Both the position numbers and the translations under genes were made by a program. This document shows positions 9,303-20,227 of a DNA stretch of 64,000 nucleotides, in pieces. Source of the DNA: Vombatus ursinus. Its lineage: Eukaryota > Chordata > Mammalia > Diprotodontia > Vombatidae. The DNA lies in the NCBI RefSeq assembly GCF_900497805.2, contig NW_020954630.1, positions 10,486,449 through 10,550,448 of the forward strand. The letters run 5' to 3'. Position 1 is the stretch's first letter; every line of letters begins with the position of its first letter. A model generated the notes under the pieces. The model ran no database searches. It saw nothing but the letters and a program-made list of their open reading frames with translations, and was not told the origin of the DNA.

Positions 9303-9400
9303 CCATTCAATTCCACTCACATTTATTATGTGCTAAACCCAGAGATATAAAGACAAAAGTCCCTGCCCTTAAGCTTCCATTCTTCTAGGCAACTGTGACT
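9303..9400 (-). mobile_element. L2 3' end, reverse
   Basis: 'CATTCAATTCCACTCACATTTATTATGTGCTAAACCCAGAGATATAAAGACAAAAGTCCCTGCCCTTAAGCTTCCATTCTTCTAGG' is the antisense L2 terminus. Confidence 0.75.
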
Positions 9401-9784
9401 AAAGCTTTGCTGTACTTCTCAATCCACTATCAAAACAAGCTACAGAAAGAGGGCCCATAGCATTTCTTTCCCATACAATAAAAAACAAAATGAGGGATGA
9501 AAAAAAATGCAATGAGTCTGTTGTTGCCTACCAAGACACAAAGTCTCTAAGGATATATACAGAAAGAAGAATTACATTCAATCTGAATATTATGCAATGA
9601 CTTTATCAGGACTTCCCTACATTGTAACTCTTCATGAGAAAGAATAAAATCACCCCCTTGTTGTTTGGTACTCAACACAATTTTAGGCACACGGGTAGTG
9701 ATAGTCTATTAGCAAAAAGTACAAAAGAATAAATTTTATTTTGATTCATCTAAAGAACCAATTTTAGATCCTACTGACTAGATT

Positions 9785-10070
9785 TGATTGTAGTTTCCTT
9801 GTGAGCAGAGATCCTGTCTTGTACTTCGTTAATTACTAAATACAAAATAAGATGAAATGATCTTGTGTTTATTATATATCTACCTACCTTTGCACATACT
9901 ATCTTCCCAAATAGATTGTCAGATCCTTAAGGACAGGGACTTTCAGTTTTTTCTTTGTATGGCCAATATCTATCAGTGATTAGCCTATAGTACACTTAGT
10001 ACATGTTGATTAACTGATCAGTGCTTGAGCCCAGTGCTGCACATACTCTAGGTATTCAATAAATAATTAT
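9785..10070 (+). mobile_element. L2 3' end fragments, forward
   Basis: Three pieces of L2 3' sequence lie close together: 'CTTGTGAGCAGAGATCCTGTCTTG', 'AGATCCTTAAGGACAGGGACTTTCAG...TTGTATGGCC' and 'GCACATACTCTAGGTATTCAATAAATAATTATGAA'. They may be two overlapping copies. The divergence is high. Confidence 0.6.
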
Positions 10071-10473
10071 GAAGTAATTTGAGCTAGTTTTTTGTTTTAT
10101 TATTTATTTGGAAAATAGATCCAATCATCTCGAGGTTTTATTATCGTTGTTGGGTTGCAGTTAAGTTGGGGGCGGGGCGGCGATGAGCAGTGGAGAAGCC
10201 CCATCTGTTTAGAGAACTCTTTAACAACAATCAAATGTAGATGCTGGCAGGCCTCCTGCTCAGTCCTTACATTTCCTAACCCCACCCATTCTGTTCGCTC
10301 TTTTCTCCCCTCCCAAAGTCACCTTTGTAGAGGTCATGAGTCACTTCATTCTCACTAAAGCTCTTCTCTTATTTATAATCTTATAAGAAGAGGTAACTGG
10401 GAGCTTAGAGCTCAGTTATGACCTGAAAAAGTGAGAAAGTGAAAAACTGTAACATATTAGTCACCAGGCCTTC

Positions 10474-10662
10474 TCCCTGAGTGGCTGATTTTACTGATGA
10501 GAAAACAAGTTCTGACTCCCGTTAGCTACATGGTGACCAGGCAAGGATGGTAGAGTGTTAGGGCATCTATTCCAACTCACACCCCAGGCATTTAGCCCAA
10601 ACTGACGATCAGTCAGGGTAAGGACAGTGTCTCTGTGTGTGAAATACTCATCCCTATAAAGA
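10474..10662 (+). repeat. Left arm of a 189-bp inverted duplication
   Basis: The arm (TCCCTGAGTGGCTGATTTTA ... CATCCCTATAAAGA) recurs reverse-complemented at 11788-11978. By eye I count about seven substitutions in 188 bp (about 96% identity) and no indel. Most are transitions. No known repeat family is recognised in it. Confidence 0.93.
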
Positions 10663-11240
10663 AAATTCATCTTACTGAGGCACTGAGACTTCATTGGGTA
10701 ACTTGCTATCCAAGAATTTTATGAATTACAATTCATTATTATATGTGCTCTAATAAATCCTAGTGAATGAATGGACAAATCTTTCTGCTCTTTGATAAAG
10801 CTGATAAAAAACAAACAAACAAAAAAGAGACTTCTTTCCATTTAGTAGTGAGAAAGCCTGGAACTTGTTTTCAATAACTTTTTTAAAAATCTGTAGACCC
10901 GCCAGAGAGGTTATAATAAATGCCTTGCAGTGACTTGCACACATTAGATTCTCAATAAGTACTTGTAAATGATTAAAAAGAATTAAAATATTAATTAAGG
11001 TAAACAGATTTCAAAATGCAGAAACTACACAATATTAAAATTAACTATATAACTAGAGTAGTTACAAGTAAATTCATTGAAAATTTTAGGGAATTAGGAA
11101 ATAATCTGGTAACATTTCAAAAAATAACATTTCTAGAAATAAATCATACTTCATAAGATCTTTATTCCACCAATGGTAATAAACTTAGCTAAGGTCATTG
11201 GGAGTAATATGGTTGTATCAGATTCATTTCTGTTTCAAAA
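10663..11240. other. AT-rich spacer of the inverted duplication, left part
   Basis: AT-rich DNA with a short L2-like scrap near 10920-10975 (ATTAGATTCTCAATAAGTACTTG). Nothing else is recognised. Confidence 0.45.
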
Positions 11241-11244
11241 AGAG

Positions 11245-11470
11245 AATCACAAATTCAAACACAAAAGAGACTTCAGAAATTTAGCCTACTGCTTATTTAA
11301 TCTCATCTATAAAATTTCCAAGAAGAGGTTTTCCAGTCTCTTTTTGGTGACACCTACTGAAAAGAAACTCACTACTTCTAGGGGCAGTCTGTTCCATTTG
11401 GAGAAAGCTCTAAGGACTTTTTCTCTGGTGTTTACCCCAAACTGTAAACCCACACAAAAAGAACCTCTAC
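11245..11470 (-). mobile_element. L3/CR1 LINE fragment, reverse
   Basis: 'GAAACTCACTACTTCTAGGGGCAGTCTGTTCCATTTGGAGAAAGCTCTAAGGACTTTTTCTC' matches the antisense L3/CR1 3' region 'actcactacctcctgaggcagcccattccacttttgga'. It sits in the spacer between the inverted arms. Confidence 0.7.
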
Positions 11471-11485
11471 ATTTCCCTCATACTT

Positions 11486-11518
11486 ATACAAATTACCATG
11501 GTAATACAAATTACCATG
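11486..11518. repeat. 15-bp tandem repeat containing a perfect palindrome
   Basis: ATACAAATTACCATG occurs at 11486-11500 and again at 11504-11518. The overlap creates the perfect palindrome ATTACCATGGTAAT (11492-11505). The palindrome also fits an RFX X-box half-site pair. Confidence 0.9.
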
Positions 11519-11787
11519 CCACTGACATGTGACATTAGTGCTCCTCCCAAAGGAAGTCATCAGCTCCTCTTAAAAGCAATCACACTCACAAGGTTCAAAT
11601 CACAAAATAGACATATTTATAAACTAAAAGATACTAAAAAGGATTTACATTTTAGCTCATAGTCAAGAGAATGTTTCCTTACCCACAAATGGGCCACTCA
11701 TCCAAAGGGACCTGTATAATATTTTCTATCCTAGGTTGGGTCACCACATCAAGGTAAGAGGTGAGGGTGTGTTCCTTTAAGGTAGCA

Positions 11788-11978
11788 TCTTTATAGGGAT
11801 GAGCATTTCACACACAGAGACGCTGTCCTTACCCTGACTGATCATCAGTTTGGGCTAAATGCCTGGGGTGTGAGTTGGAATAGATGCCCTAACACTCTAC
11901 CATCCTTGCCTGGTCACCACATAGCTAACAGGAGTCAGAACTTGTTTTCTCTTCAGTAAAATCAGCCACTCAGGGAAG
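11788..11978 (-). repeat. Right arm of the inverted duplication
   Basis: Reverse complement of 10474-10662. The homology stops abruptly at TCTTTATAGGG on the left and CAGGGAAG on the right, with unrelated flanks. The spacer between the arms is about 1.13 kb. Confidence 0.93.
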
Positions 11979-11979
11979 T

Positions 11980-12435
11980 TGCTTTGTCTGAGCATCCGTT
12001 CTGTTTATAGGTCTCCTCTAGGCATTGCTCTCTCACTGGTCTTGCTACAGCTCCACAAGCAAGTATTATGGGTCTTGATACCTTCTCTCCCTCTTAGTCC
12101 TCTCTTAGATGGCATTATACACATCTGCTTTGCTGCTATCCACAGTTTTGTTCTCCTTCAACAGAAGGTATCTATTACCTCCTCTCCAGGTGAGCATTCT
12201 TCTAGCAGTTAGCCTGTGTAGAGCTTACCTTAGCACCTTTGCAGAAACATATTTTAAACTTTTCTTCCTTTATTTTTTCTCTTCTAAAATAGAGTAGTTC
12301 TATGACAAAAATTGTTACTTTCCTCCCAGCTTTGGAGGGAAGGGGCCACCTAGGTATTATACAAGACCAAAAATGTCACTGGACCTGGGATTTCAATGAT
12401 GTGGGGGATTCCTGCTAAGGAAACTCCCTCTCCCA
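11980..12435. other. Unique sequence, nothing recognised
   Basis: Pyrimidine-rich in its middle (TTCTCTCCCTCTTAG). Two overlapping short open frames exist, but no gene or element is supported. Confidence 0.45.
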
Positions 12436-12439
12436 AGGT

Positions 12440-12585
12440 AGATCAGCAATCCTTCCATAACTTAAAATATGAGAGTTTTGAGGTTAAGTAATTTGCCAGG
12501 ATCACACAGACAAAAAGCATCCTATATAGACTTTGAGCCCAGGTCTTCCCGACTCTAATAGGTCAGCTCTATCACTATAAATGGT
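12440..12585 (-). mobile_element. MIR-like SINE, reverse
   Basis: 'GAGGTTAAGTAATTTGCCAGGATCACACAGACAAAAAG' and 'TTGAGCCCAGGTCTTCCCGACTCTAATAGGTCAGCTCTATCAC' are the antisense core and head. Confidence 0.75.
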
Positions 12586-12589
12586 ATTC

Positions 12590-12740
12590 TTCTTTTAATA
12601 CCATCAAGGTCTGATTAGCTTTATTGACAACCTTAACAGATCCTATGCTTGCAGTCCACTAGGACTCCCAGATTTTTTTCCTGTAAATTGATTTCTAGTC
12701 ACATCTGCCCCTACCCTATGCTTGGCTCTGAACATGGAGC
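12590..12740 (-). mobile_element. L3/CR1 fragment, reverse
   Basis: 'GTCTGATTAGCTTTATTGACAACC' and 'GCTTGCAGTCCACTAGGACTCCCAGATTTTTTTCC' match the antisense L3 'gcattagcttttttggctgcc...ttgcagtccactaaaacccccagatcttttt'. This is the L3 region upstream of the piece at 11245-11470. Confidence 0.75.
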
Positions 12741-12784
12741 CTGAAAGTTTGCATATTATTTTTAACATGCCAAAGTGCTTTTCT

Positions 12785-12965
12785 ATCTATGATCAAATTA
12801 TGTCCTCATAAAATCCTTTACATAAGTGAAACAAGAGTTAATCCCATTTTAGATGGGCAAAGCTGAGGCCCAACAAAGGTATGTAAATTGCTCAAATTAA
12901 TTCTGCTGGATGATGGCAGAGCTGACCTGGAATTGAGAGTTAGTTTCCTGATTCCCTAGGTAACA
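12785..12965 (-). mobile_element. MIR-type SINE, reverse
   Basis: 'AATCCCATTTTAGATGGGCAAAGCTGAGGCCC', 'AATTGCTCAAATTAATTCTGCTGG' and 'GAGCTGACCTGGAATTGAG' give the antisense MIR layout. Confidence 0.65.
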
Positions 12966-13194
12966 TTTTTGCCACAAATTTATATCATTCTATTTTTTTT
13001 GTTCCTAGAAAATAGTCTTAGTTTATCCTTCCACATTCGAGACCAGAACCACTGGTAAAGAAAATGAAATATAAATAGTTTAGTTTGGTATACTAAGCAA
13101 TGGAATGTAAATCTCAAAATTCAAGTTATTTATTCTGGCTAAATCAATCACCTCTCTCTGATTCATCTCTAAAATGACAACAAACCATGTAAAG

Positions 13195-13372
13195 AGAGCT
13201 GGATGTGAAGTCAGGAGATCTGAATTCAAGTCCCAATTCTATCCATTACTACCTGAACTTGGGCAAAGTCACAACCTCTCTGGGCTTCAGATGTCCTTAT
13301 CTGAAATGTGATAGGTTTTGGCCACATGCCCTGGAAGGTCTTGCTAGCTCTAAAATCTATAATCCTGTGGCC
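13195..13372 (+). mobile_element. MIR-like SINE (AAATCTATAATCC tail type)
   Basis: Head 'TGGATGTGAAGTCAGGAGATCTGAATTCAAGTCCC', core 'GAACTTGGGCAAAGTCACAACCTCTCTGGGCTTCAG', tail 'CTGGAAGGTCTTGCTAGCTCTAAAATCTATAATCCTGTG'. The copy is close to complete. Confidence 0.8.
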
Positions 13373-14085
13373 TCACTAGGGTGTTATAAAGCTACAATTA
13401 GACGGCAGATATAAAATCTCCTCATATGTGTCAGTAACAGAGAAATTCAAGGCATAAGATATAAAATAATTTTACTGTATGTCGATAAGACAAGAAGTTG
13501 CTGCTTTATGCTGCGTCTGAGTTGAACAACAACATAAGATCAGGAAAACTTCAATTTTGTTCAAGCTAGATACAGTCATCCAGTTACTGAGGCATAAACA
13601 GGTGGCATGTGAGTTATTCCATCTACTTCCTCCACCATCCTCCCTCAGATGAAATCGCCAAGAACAAAGTTGTAGTTTTCATTCACAGACCCTTTTCCCT
13701 TCTAGTCAGAAGTGCTGGTTTCACACAATGAATTGCTTTTCATATCATTCTTGAGTACTGGGTGGTCTCTCACAAAATATGCTAACAAAATGAGACCAAG
13801 TCTAGAGACCTGTCATTCCTGTCTGAGCAGGTGGCAAGTCCCAGAAGGTCAGAAACATGCCATTGTCTTACTGACATTAGACTGTCAAAGCCCATTTCCT
13901 ATAGCTCTATAGCTAGGAGTAACAAAGGTTAGCCCATGACTATTGGAAATAGGGCTTAAAAAAAAGGAGTTATCCTTTGCAATTTGAAAGATTAGTTAAA
14001 AGATGAGTAAAAAAGGACTAGCTTTTATACAGCAATTCGATAAGGAGAAATTTGTGAACAGGAATTTGCAGTTAGCTTAGCTTCA
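13373..14085. other. Unique sequence, nothing recognised
   Basis: Non-repeat DNA with no supported gene, RNA or element. Confidence 0.45.
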
Positions 14086-14089
14086 GATT

Positions 14090-14205
14090 TTAGCTGTTAT
14101 ATATTAACTATAAACCAGTCAGTCAATCCTTTAATCTTTCTGGGCCTCAGTTTCCAAAAATTAGACCAGGTGACCTCTGTGATCTATTCTAGTTGTAGGC
14201 CATGT
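14090..14205 (+). mobile_element. MIR-like SINE 3' part
   Basis: 'TCAATCCTTTAATCTTTCTGGGCCTCAGTTTCC' followed by 'AGACCAGGTGACCTCTGTGATCTATTCTAG' is the core and tail of the same SINE type as at 13195. Confidence 0.7.
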
Positions 14206-14549
14206 TTTTGCCATTCACCTTGTCAAAGCTGCACCCTCTAAACCAGGCCTACTGAGACTATTCCTTGGACAAGTTTAAACTACTGAGTTTGAACCTCCTG
14301 CCCTAGGAGCCCATTGTCCTGATTGGCGAGTCTACTCTATTTAGACAGCCCCAGATCCAATCAGATTCACCCCAATCTTCTAGACATTCTCCCTAAGAAT
14401 TTCCTGCCCCCATCCCACATTTTCCATTTTTTACACTGGGAAGATTAATCAAATTAACATTTCCATTTTATCCATAAAGGGTATTTCAACTGAGTGCCCT
14501 CCTGTTTCATTCACCATTTCTGTGATTTCCCAAATTAAAATACTTTCCC

Positions 14550-14725
14550 CAGGCCATCACTGTCTTATGTATGTTATTTCCCCCATCAGAATGTAGGTTT
14601 CTTGAAGTCAAGGATTAAACTTTTGTATTTTCTCACTTGGGTATTTGTATGCCCATCATTTAGCACAGAGTCTAACAAATCATAATTCCTCAAATGCTTT
14701 TCAATTCATGCATTCATTCATTCAT
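14550..14725 (+). mobile_element. L2 3' end, forward
   Basis: 'CATCAGAATGTAGGTTTCTTGAAGTCAAGGATTAAACTTTTGTATTTTC', 'CCATCATTTAGCACAGAGTCTAAC' and a terminal CATTCATTCATT-type tail. Confidence 0.65.
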
Positions 14726-14839
14726 TTTCTATGACTTCAATAACATATTAAAAGGCTTAATATATATATATATGAGCTCAAGAGTTCAAATAAATATCCT
14801 TCAATGCTTTTCAGCCTTACGATCCCAATACTCACATTG

Positions 14840-15050
14840 ATACAGTATCTTAAGGATTATGGGACACTTTCTTCATACAACCTTCTATGAAGTAGGTTCT
14901 AAGAATAATATCATCCCCATTTTATAGCCAAGCAAGCTGAATCTAAGAGAAGTCAAATGACTTGTCCATGGTCACTGAGCTAGTAAGTATCGGAGCTGGG
15001 ATTTGAACTCAGTTCTCCTGGCTCTAGGTCAAACACTCTTTCTTTCCATG
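14840..15050 (-). mobile_element. CORE-SINE, reverse
   Basis: 'TATCATCCCCATTTTATAGCCAAGCAAGCTGAATC', 'GACTTGTCCATGGTCACTGAGCTAGTAAGTATCGGAGCTGGGATTTGAACTCAG'. The element beside it (15052) is a second copy in the same orientation. Confidence 0.8.
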
Positions 15051-15051
15051 A

Positions 15052-15225
15052 ATCATAGGATTTCAGAGCTGAAAAAAGGTACACTACAGAGTGTACCTAA
15101 TCTTACCCTCTCATTTTATAGATGAGGAAACTGAGAACCAAAGAAATGAAATGCCTTGCCTAAGGTCACAGAGTTACCTAGTGGGATTTTGTCTCACTTC
15201 CAGTCCAATGTTGTTCCTATATCAT
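15052..15225 (-). mobile_element. MIR-like SINE, reverse
   Basis: Starts AATCATAGGATTTCAGAGCTG, then 'CATTTTATAGATGAGGAAACTGAGAACC' and 'CCTAAGGTCACAGAGTTACC'. It belongs to the 'tagagctggaagggacc' antisense type. Confidence 0.8.
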
Positions 15226-16685
15226 CTTTGAATTCTTTTAATCAAATCTAACAATAAATATTAGAAATCACTACCTTAACAATTATTCTTTTTCATTCCT
15301 TTATCCTTTTTCTTTGAAAGGTTCCTCACATTTAATAGGTAAAATTAGCATTACTCATAATGTGCCAAGCAGAAACTATTGCTCATCTAAAATTGGTGCC
15401 TACTAGCTAGGATTCACTGACAAACATTTGTACTTCAATGTTTCGATTTTCCCCTATTTCATCCACACAGGGCATTGGTAGCAAATAGCCATATATTTTT
15501 TCTTTTATCACTTCCTTGCCTTTTGCGTGAAGATAAGAGAAGCAGAGGAGAGGAGGGTAAAGGGAAGGGAATTGATGTATATAAAAAGAGTATAGAATAT
15601 GGCAATGGTAGAAGAGCCCACTATTGGGTTTCATTTCTACCATTTCTTATAATATCCTAAAACCAAGCCACGGGCACATGGGAAAAAAGCAGAGAGTCAG
15701 TTTCCTAGGAGACAGTACGGCACAGGGGGTGATATTACTGAAAGAAAAAAAACAGAAAGATGGAGGAGGACAGCATGAGGGGTGAGGAAAGAGGACAGAT
15801 GGGACCAAGAACATCCCAAGAATAAAAGCAACAACTTTCGCTGTTGCAGAACATTCCCTAGGCATATGGAGCAAAGAGAGGTAATATCCTGGCTATAGCA
15901 TTATAGAGCCTAATAGGCAATTTGAACAGAAATACTGATGGTACCTTTACTAAAGCTTCCAGCCCTCCATTCCATCTTCAGAAAGATTCAGTCAAGGCTA
16001 TTATTAGTATCATAAGTGTTTGGAAGAGTTTGAGACCCAAATTATTCTGGGAAGAAAGAAGATAAAATATTTTGTAATTTCTACCCTGAATATTTTTCTA
16101 TGTTTTTATAAGCCTTAGCTTGCTAACAGATGGAGAACCAAATACCTTAGACGTGCTGACTTCAGAAGTTCACTAAGTTATCTGGGTTAGGGCAATGGGA
16201 GCCATACAGTTTATTAATTATTGAGAATCCCCACAACACAAACTTGGCCAATCATGCTAGAGGAGACTTTCTGATAAATGGGTCACATTTTGAAAAGCAA
16301 GATTTATCCTAGAGCAGACTTAGGGATGCCAAGAATTAGAAATAAAATGGTGGCACAAAAGAGAAGAAACATCACAATGAATTGAATGTAAACTCCCCCA
16401 CTGATAAAAGACCCTTATACACTTTGATGCTAGAATACATATCAACACTTTAAAAATGCCTATCACTCCTGTCCCCTCTCAGCCACATCTTGGCCACTTA
16501 TTCAGAGTGGCCATATGCCTTCTGTCAAGAAACTATGCAATTAGTTCTTCAAAAGCTTCATGTTATTTCTGTGTGTTAGATCTAGAAATGAGTCCATTAT
16601 AAAGCATCAGAGTACAGAAATATTTCATTTTGACATTGATAATAATAATAATAATACATAATTTGTCTTTGATTCCAATCGCCAC
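15226..16685. other. Unique sequence, nothing firm recognised
   Basis: About 1.4 kb of mostly non-repeat DNA with an AAT microsatellite near 16640-16656. No coding, RNA or element signal survives inspection. Confidence 0.45.
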
Positions 16686-16689
16686 AAAC

Positions 16690-16875
16690 AACTTTTTTCA
16701 GAGATTACCTTTTTCCTAATACCCCTGTGAGGTAAACAGTCAGATGTTATTACCTCAATTTTACAGAAGGAACAAAAGACAGCAGGGTTTCACAACTCAA
16801 TCAAGGTCATAAAATGTTTCAGCTGCTGAACTGGAACTAGCTCAGTTCCTGACTCCCAACTGAGCTATCCATCCA
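16690..16875 (-). mobile_element. MIR-type SINE, reverse
   Basis: 'AATACCCCTGTGAGGTAAACAGTCAGATGTTATTACCTCAATTTTACAG' and 'CAATCAAGGTCATAAAATG' are the antisense tail and core. Confidence 0.65.
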
Positions 16876-16879
16876 TAAA

Positions 16880-17879
16880 GTTACCATGCCTGTACTTCTG
16901 CTCTTCATTGATATTTATTCATTCACTTTGCAAAACAATAAGAAAAAAAAAAAAGACCATACACTTTTCTGGTCAGTAAGTAGCCTTAGGCTCTTCTTGG
17001 TAACGTAAATGAATTTCTGTTAAATGCTCTGCTTTCAGGTTGGCATTCTATTCTGTGTGCATTTTACCAAAACACTTTTACTGATATTGGCCACCATGAT
17101 TTATGGCAAAGGTGAAGTCCAAGGTAACCAAAACAAAAACACTATGAGGCTCACTGGGTTATATTTTTTTTTAATTAACAATCACTTGCTAAAAACTCAA
17201 TATTGAAGGGCCTATCAATGCATCACCTATCACAGCTCTTAGCCTAAATCCATGAAACAAGTCTTCTATTTGACCCACACTATACCTCTGTGGGAGAGCT
17301 TCTGCAAGATAGTCCTTAGATGCTCAAGAACTGGGGGTGAAACTTCATATTGGTATATGTCTATCACAGGCCCCTGCTGTTGGCATCTTCCAAACACTCC
17401 ATCTGTAGGGGAAAAGGAGGTAGCAGAGGGAGGGAAGAAAGACAAAAAGACATTTCATTTGCTGAAAGGAAGAAACATATACTTACATATGCATTATATC
17501 TAATTATAGACAGTAATAAGGCTTTGGAATCTGACTTTAAAAAGTCATCAAAGAACAATTAACATTCTGAGGTGGTTGGGAGACTCTTTAAAAATAAAAT
17601 AATACAATAATGTGTCATAGAAAGCATGAAGTTGGAAAAGAAAATACAATTTACTAATGCATTAAGATTTGACATTTTTTTTAACTTCTCCCACCTTCAT
17701 TTTGCTTGCTTTCTTCCTCTCCCCATTCTTTTTGTAATTTCCTTTCTGTGGCTTTCTTTCTCTCTTTTTTGTTAATGTGAGTTTTCACTTCTGACAATTT
17801 GGTGACAAAAAAAAAAGAAAAGACAATACCATCCAGTGCTTGCATCTCAAATGAAAAGCAGAGCACCCAGAAAATATAA
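16880..17879. other. Unique sequence, nothing recognised
   Basis: Includes poly(A) near 16940 and pyrimidine-rich DNA near 17680-17770. A CTGCTTTCAG|G acceptor-like site at 17039 leads into a short hydrophobic frame. Its context is weak. Confidence 0.4.
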
Positions 17880-18560
17880 ATATTAATTTGCAGAAGCCAT
17901 GAGGATTTGTTGTAACATTTTTAATGCATACACTCTGTGTTAGGCTCTAGTAAATGAGGGCTGAATCACTAATGGCCAGTGAAGGCTCATTCAAGTAGGC
18001 TTTCTAATGAATGCAATAAAAGAGAGCTGCTCACAGAACAATGAGATATTAATGGGGCCTAATTTATTTAGCTCTATTCCATTTGTCTAAAATGACAGAC
18101 TCTTCTCATCAACGTCCTTTCAAACCACACCTTCTAATTAATTTAGGCCCTAATTAGTCTTTATTTGGCGAATTGTTCATTTTGAGACAAGCTTCCTGTG
18201 GGGGGTTCAAACATTCAAATTACCTTCCTTTCTCGCACACAAAAGGCTAATTCAGTGACTAGGTGCTTCACACACAGTGCGGCCATCTGCAGTTTTAGGT
18301 CTTGAGTAGGAAGGGAGGGGGAAAATGGTTTCCTTTTATTGTTCACCCTAGTTTTACTACATACAGTGTAACCAAAGAAAGCCATTCAAATGCAACAAGT
18401 TTAATTAGCAGAAACACATTCTGCCTAGTGCCAGGTTGACTCAGTAATTACTGGTCTGATATCACATATATGCTTAAGACCAAGGCTCCATCTGATTAGC
18501 AGAAAATAGCCTTAAGTACTGCAAGCATCTCATTGATTTCTAAGGGACTTTGCCCAGTCT
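17880..18560. promoter_or_regulatory. Enhancer-like, probably conserved non-coding block
   Basis: Nearly 700 bp free of recognisable repeats and dense in developmental transcription-factor motifs. TAATTA homeodomain cores lie at 18135-18140 and 18151-18156. SOX-type ACAATG is at 18038 and ATTGTT at 18172. An E box CATCTG is at 18284-18289. The 11-mer ATTAGCAGAAA occurs twice (18404-18414, 18495-18505). No coding frame is supported. Conservation is inferred from composition, not measured; the target gene is unknown. Confidence 0.5.
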
Positions 18561-18749
18561 AAAGAATATGGGAAGACAACTAGCCCAGCTGCTCAAAGAA
18601 GGCAGACAATGGTCATGCAATAGAAGATAAACCTAGCACCATATCCTTTTTCTATTCAGGGTTACACAGCATTGTGCAATTCATATAAGTACCTCATTGA
18701 AATTAATGCAACAGCTAAATAAAAACAGAATATTTATCCATAGTACTTG

Positions 18750-18750
<1 letters not shown>

Positions 18751-18800
<50 letters not shown>
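18751..18800. repeat. (GA)n microsatellite
   Basis: Pure AG run of about 22 units after GGAGAAAG. Confidence 0.97.
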
Positions 18801-18801
<1 letters not shown>

Positions 18802-18802
18802 A

Positions 18803-19520
18803 AGCACAGGGCCTATTTTTCTCCCCATCCTACAGTGAGCTGCACAGCCTGGTGAGTATGCATATACAAAATTAATTTCATAGTTAGGTTCCTCCCCCAC
18901 CCCACCCTTTATATAGGAAAGAACTAATCTATAGGTGTGTTTAAATATATACGTGCATGTTCTTGTTAGAAACAACTTAAATTGCACCAAAATATTTGAA
19001 TTTATTTTCCCAGATAAGAAAGATAATAACTGATGATTTTGTAATGCTTTGGGTTTTCAAAAAAAATAGTTTTTCCTTGTGATTACTGTCAAAGGCTTGC
19101 TCTGGGAAACACCTTTCAATTTAAACCAGTCCGCCCTAACGATCCAGTCACTCCTTTAGGCTCGGTGCCACATGAACCAGCCTAGAAACTGGATCAGAAT
19201 TATCACGTATATAGCATGTTCAATAGTTATGGGATGAATCAGAGCATCAATGTTGTTTTAAACAAATGAACAAAGTAAAGTGGGAAGAAATGTGGCTGCT
19301 ATTTTGAAAGATGTTCCCTCATCCCATTTAAGAACTTTTTTCAAAGAAACCATTCCAGACCAAAACAATTTGCTTACCAAAACATAAAGTATTTGATAAT
19401 TAATCCATCACTATTGGTTTCTCCAATTCTGACTATGCCACTGTGACCATGTTGCTTTATATAATACAATGAATATTTCCAGGGTGGGAAAAGTTATTGG
19501 ATTTCTAATAACTCTCTGCT
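18803..19520. other. Unique sequence, nothing recognised
   Basis: Low-repeat DNA following the enhancer-like block. No feature is supported. Confidence 0.45.
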
Positions 19521-19533
19521 GAAGCATGAATGG

Positions 19534-19777
19534 GGAGGTAAGACAGGGGGCTCAGGGAATAGAGCACTGGGGCTGGAGTGAAGAAGACACAAGTTCAAAT
19601 TTGGCCTCAGACACTTACTAGCTGTGTGACTCTAGGCAAGTCACTTAACCTCCGTCTGTCTTAATCCACTGGAGAAGGAAATGACAAACCACTCTACTAT
19701 CTTTGCCAAGAAAACCCTATGGACACTAATCATCCATGGGGTCACAAATAATTGGACATGACTGAACAACAACAACA
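19534..19777 (+). mobile_element. CORE-SINE ('GCCAAGAAAACC' tail), full length with target duplication
   Basis: Head 'CAGGGAATAGAGCACTGGGGCTGG', core 'ACTAGCTGTGTGACTCTAGGCAAGTC', tail 'TATCTTTGCCAAGAAAACC...ATTGGACATGACTGAACAAC'. It is flanked by perfect 12-bp duplications AAGCATGAATGG at 19522-19533 and 19778-19789. Confidence 0.9.
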
Positions 19778-20019
19778 AAGCATGAATGGAAATAAACAAA
19801 TATATCACACATTTTTCATTCTTAAAAAGAAAAACGTGTAACAAGAAAGAAGCTGGTGAATCAGACATGTATTAGAGAAATAGTAATTCTCAAAAAGAAT
19901 GTCATCAATTTCATAAGGCCTGTCAAGAAATTTTGGATTGTTAAGCTATTCCAGGGCTAGGGATTGGAATAAGGTAATTTCATTCATATAGGAAAAGTCT
20001 TCTAGGTGATATCATCATC

Positions 20020-20225
20020 TACCTATTCTCTCGTGCCTGAAAACTTCATGTTTTCTTTTACTTTTTCTTCTCTTTCGCCTCTTGCATGCAATCACTTACC
20101 AAGTCCTATTGATTCTAATTCCTAAAATATCTTATATCTGTTCATCTCCATTTTATTTCCATTGCTACCACCATAGTAAATACCCTCCATATCATGTCCC
20201 CATAGTCAACGGCCTCTACCAATGT
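20020..20225 (+). mobile_element. L2 coding-end fragment
   Basis: 'GCAATCACTTACCAAGTCCTATTGATTCTAATTCCTAAAATATCTTATATCTG' and 'CATTGCTACCACCATAGTAAATACC' follow the L2 ORF2 C-terminal region. Confidence 0.75.
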
Positions 20226-20227
20226 AG

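Noticed and set aside
17024-17206. Short hydrophobic frame after CTGCTTTCAG
   Set aside because: Acceptor tract is weak and no matching donor in a good context; hydrophobicity follows T-rich composition.
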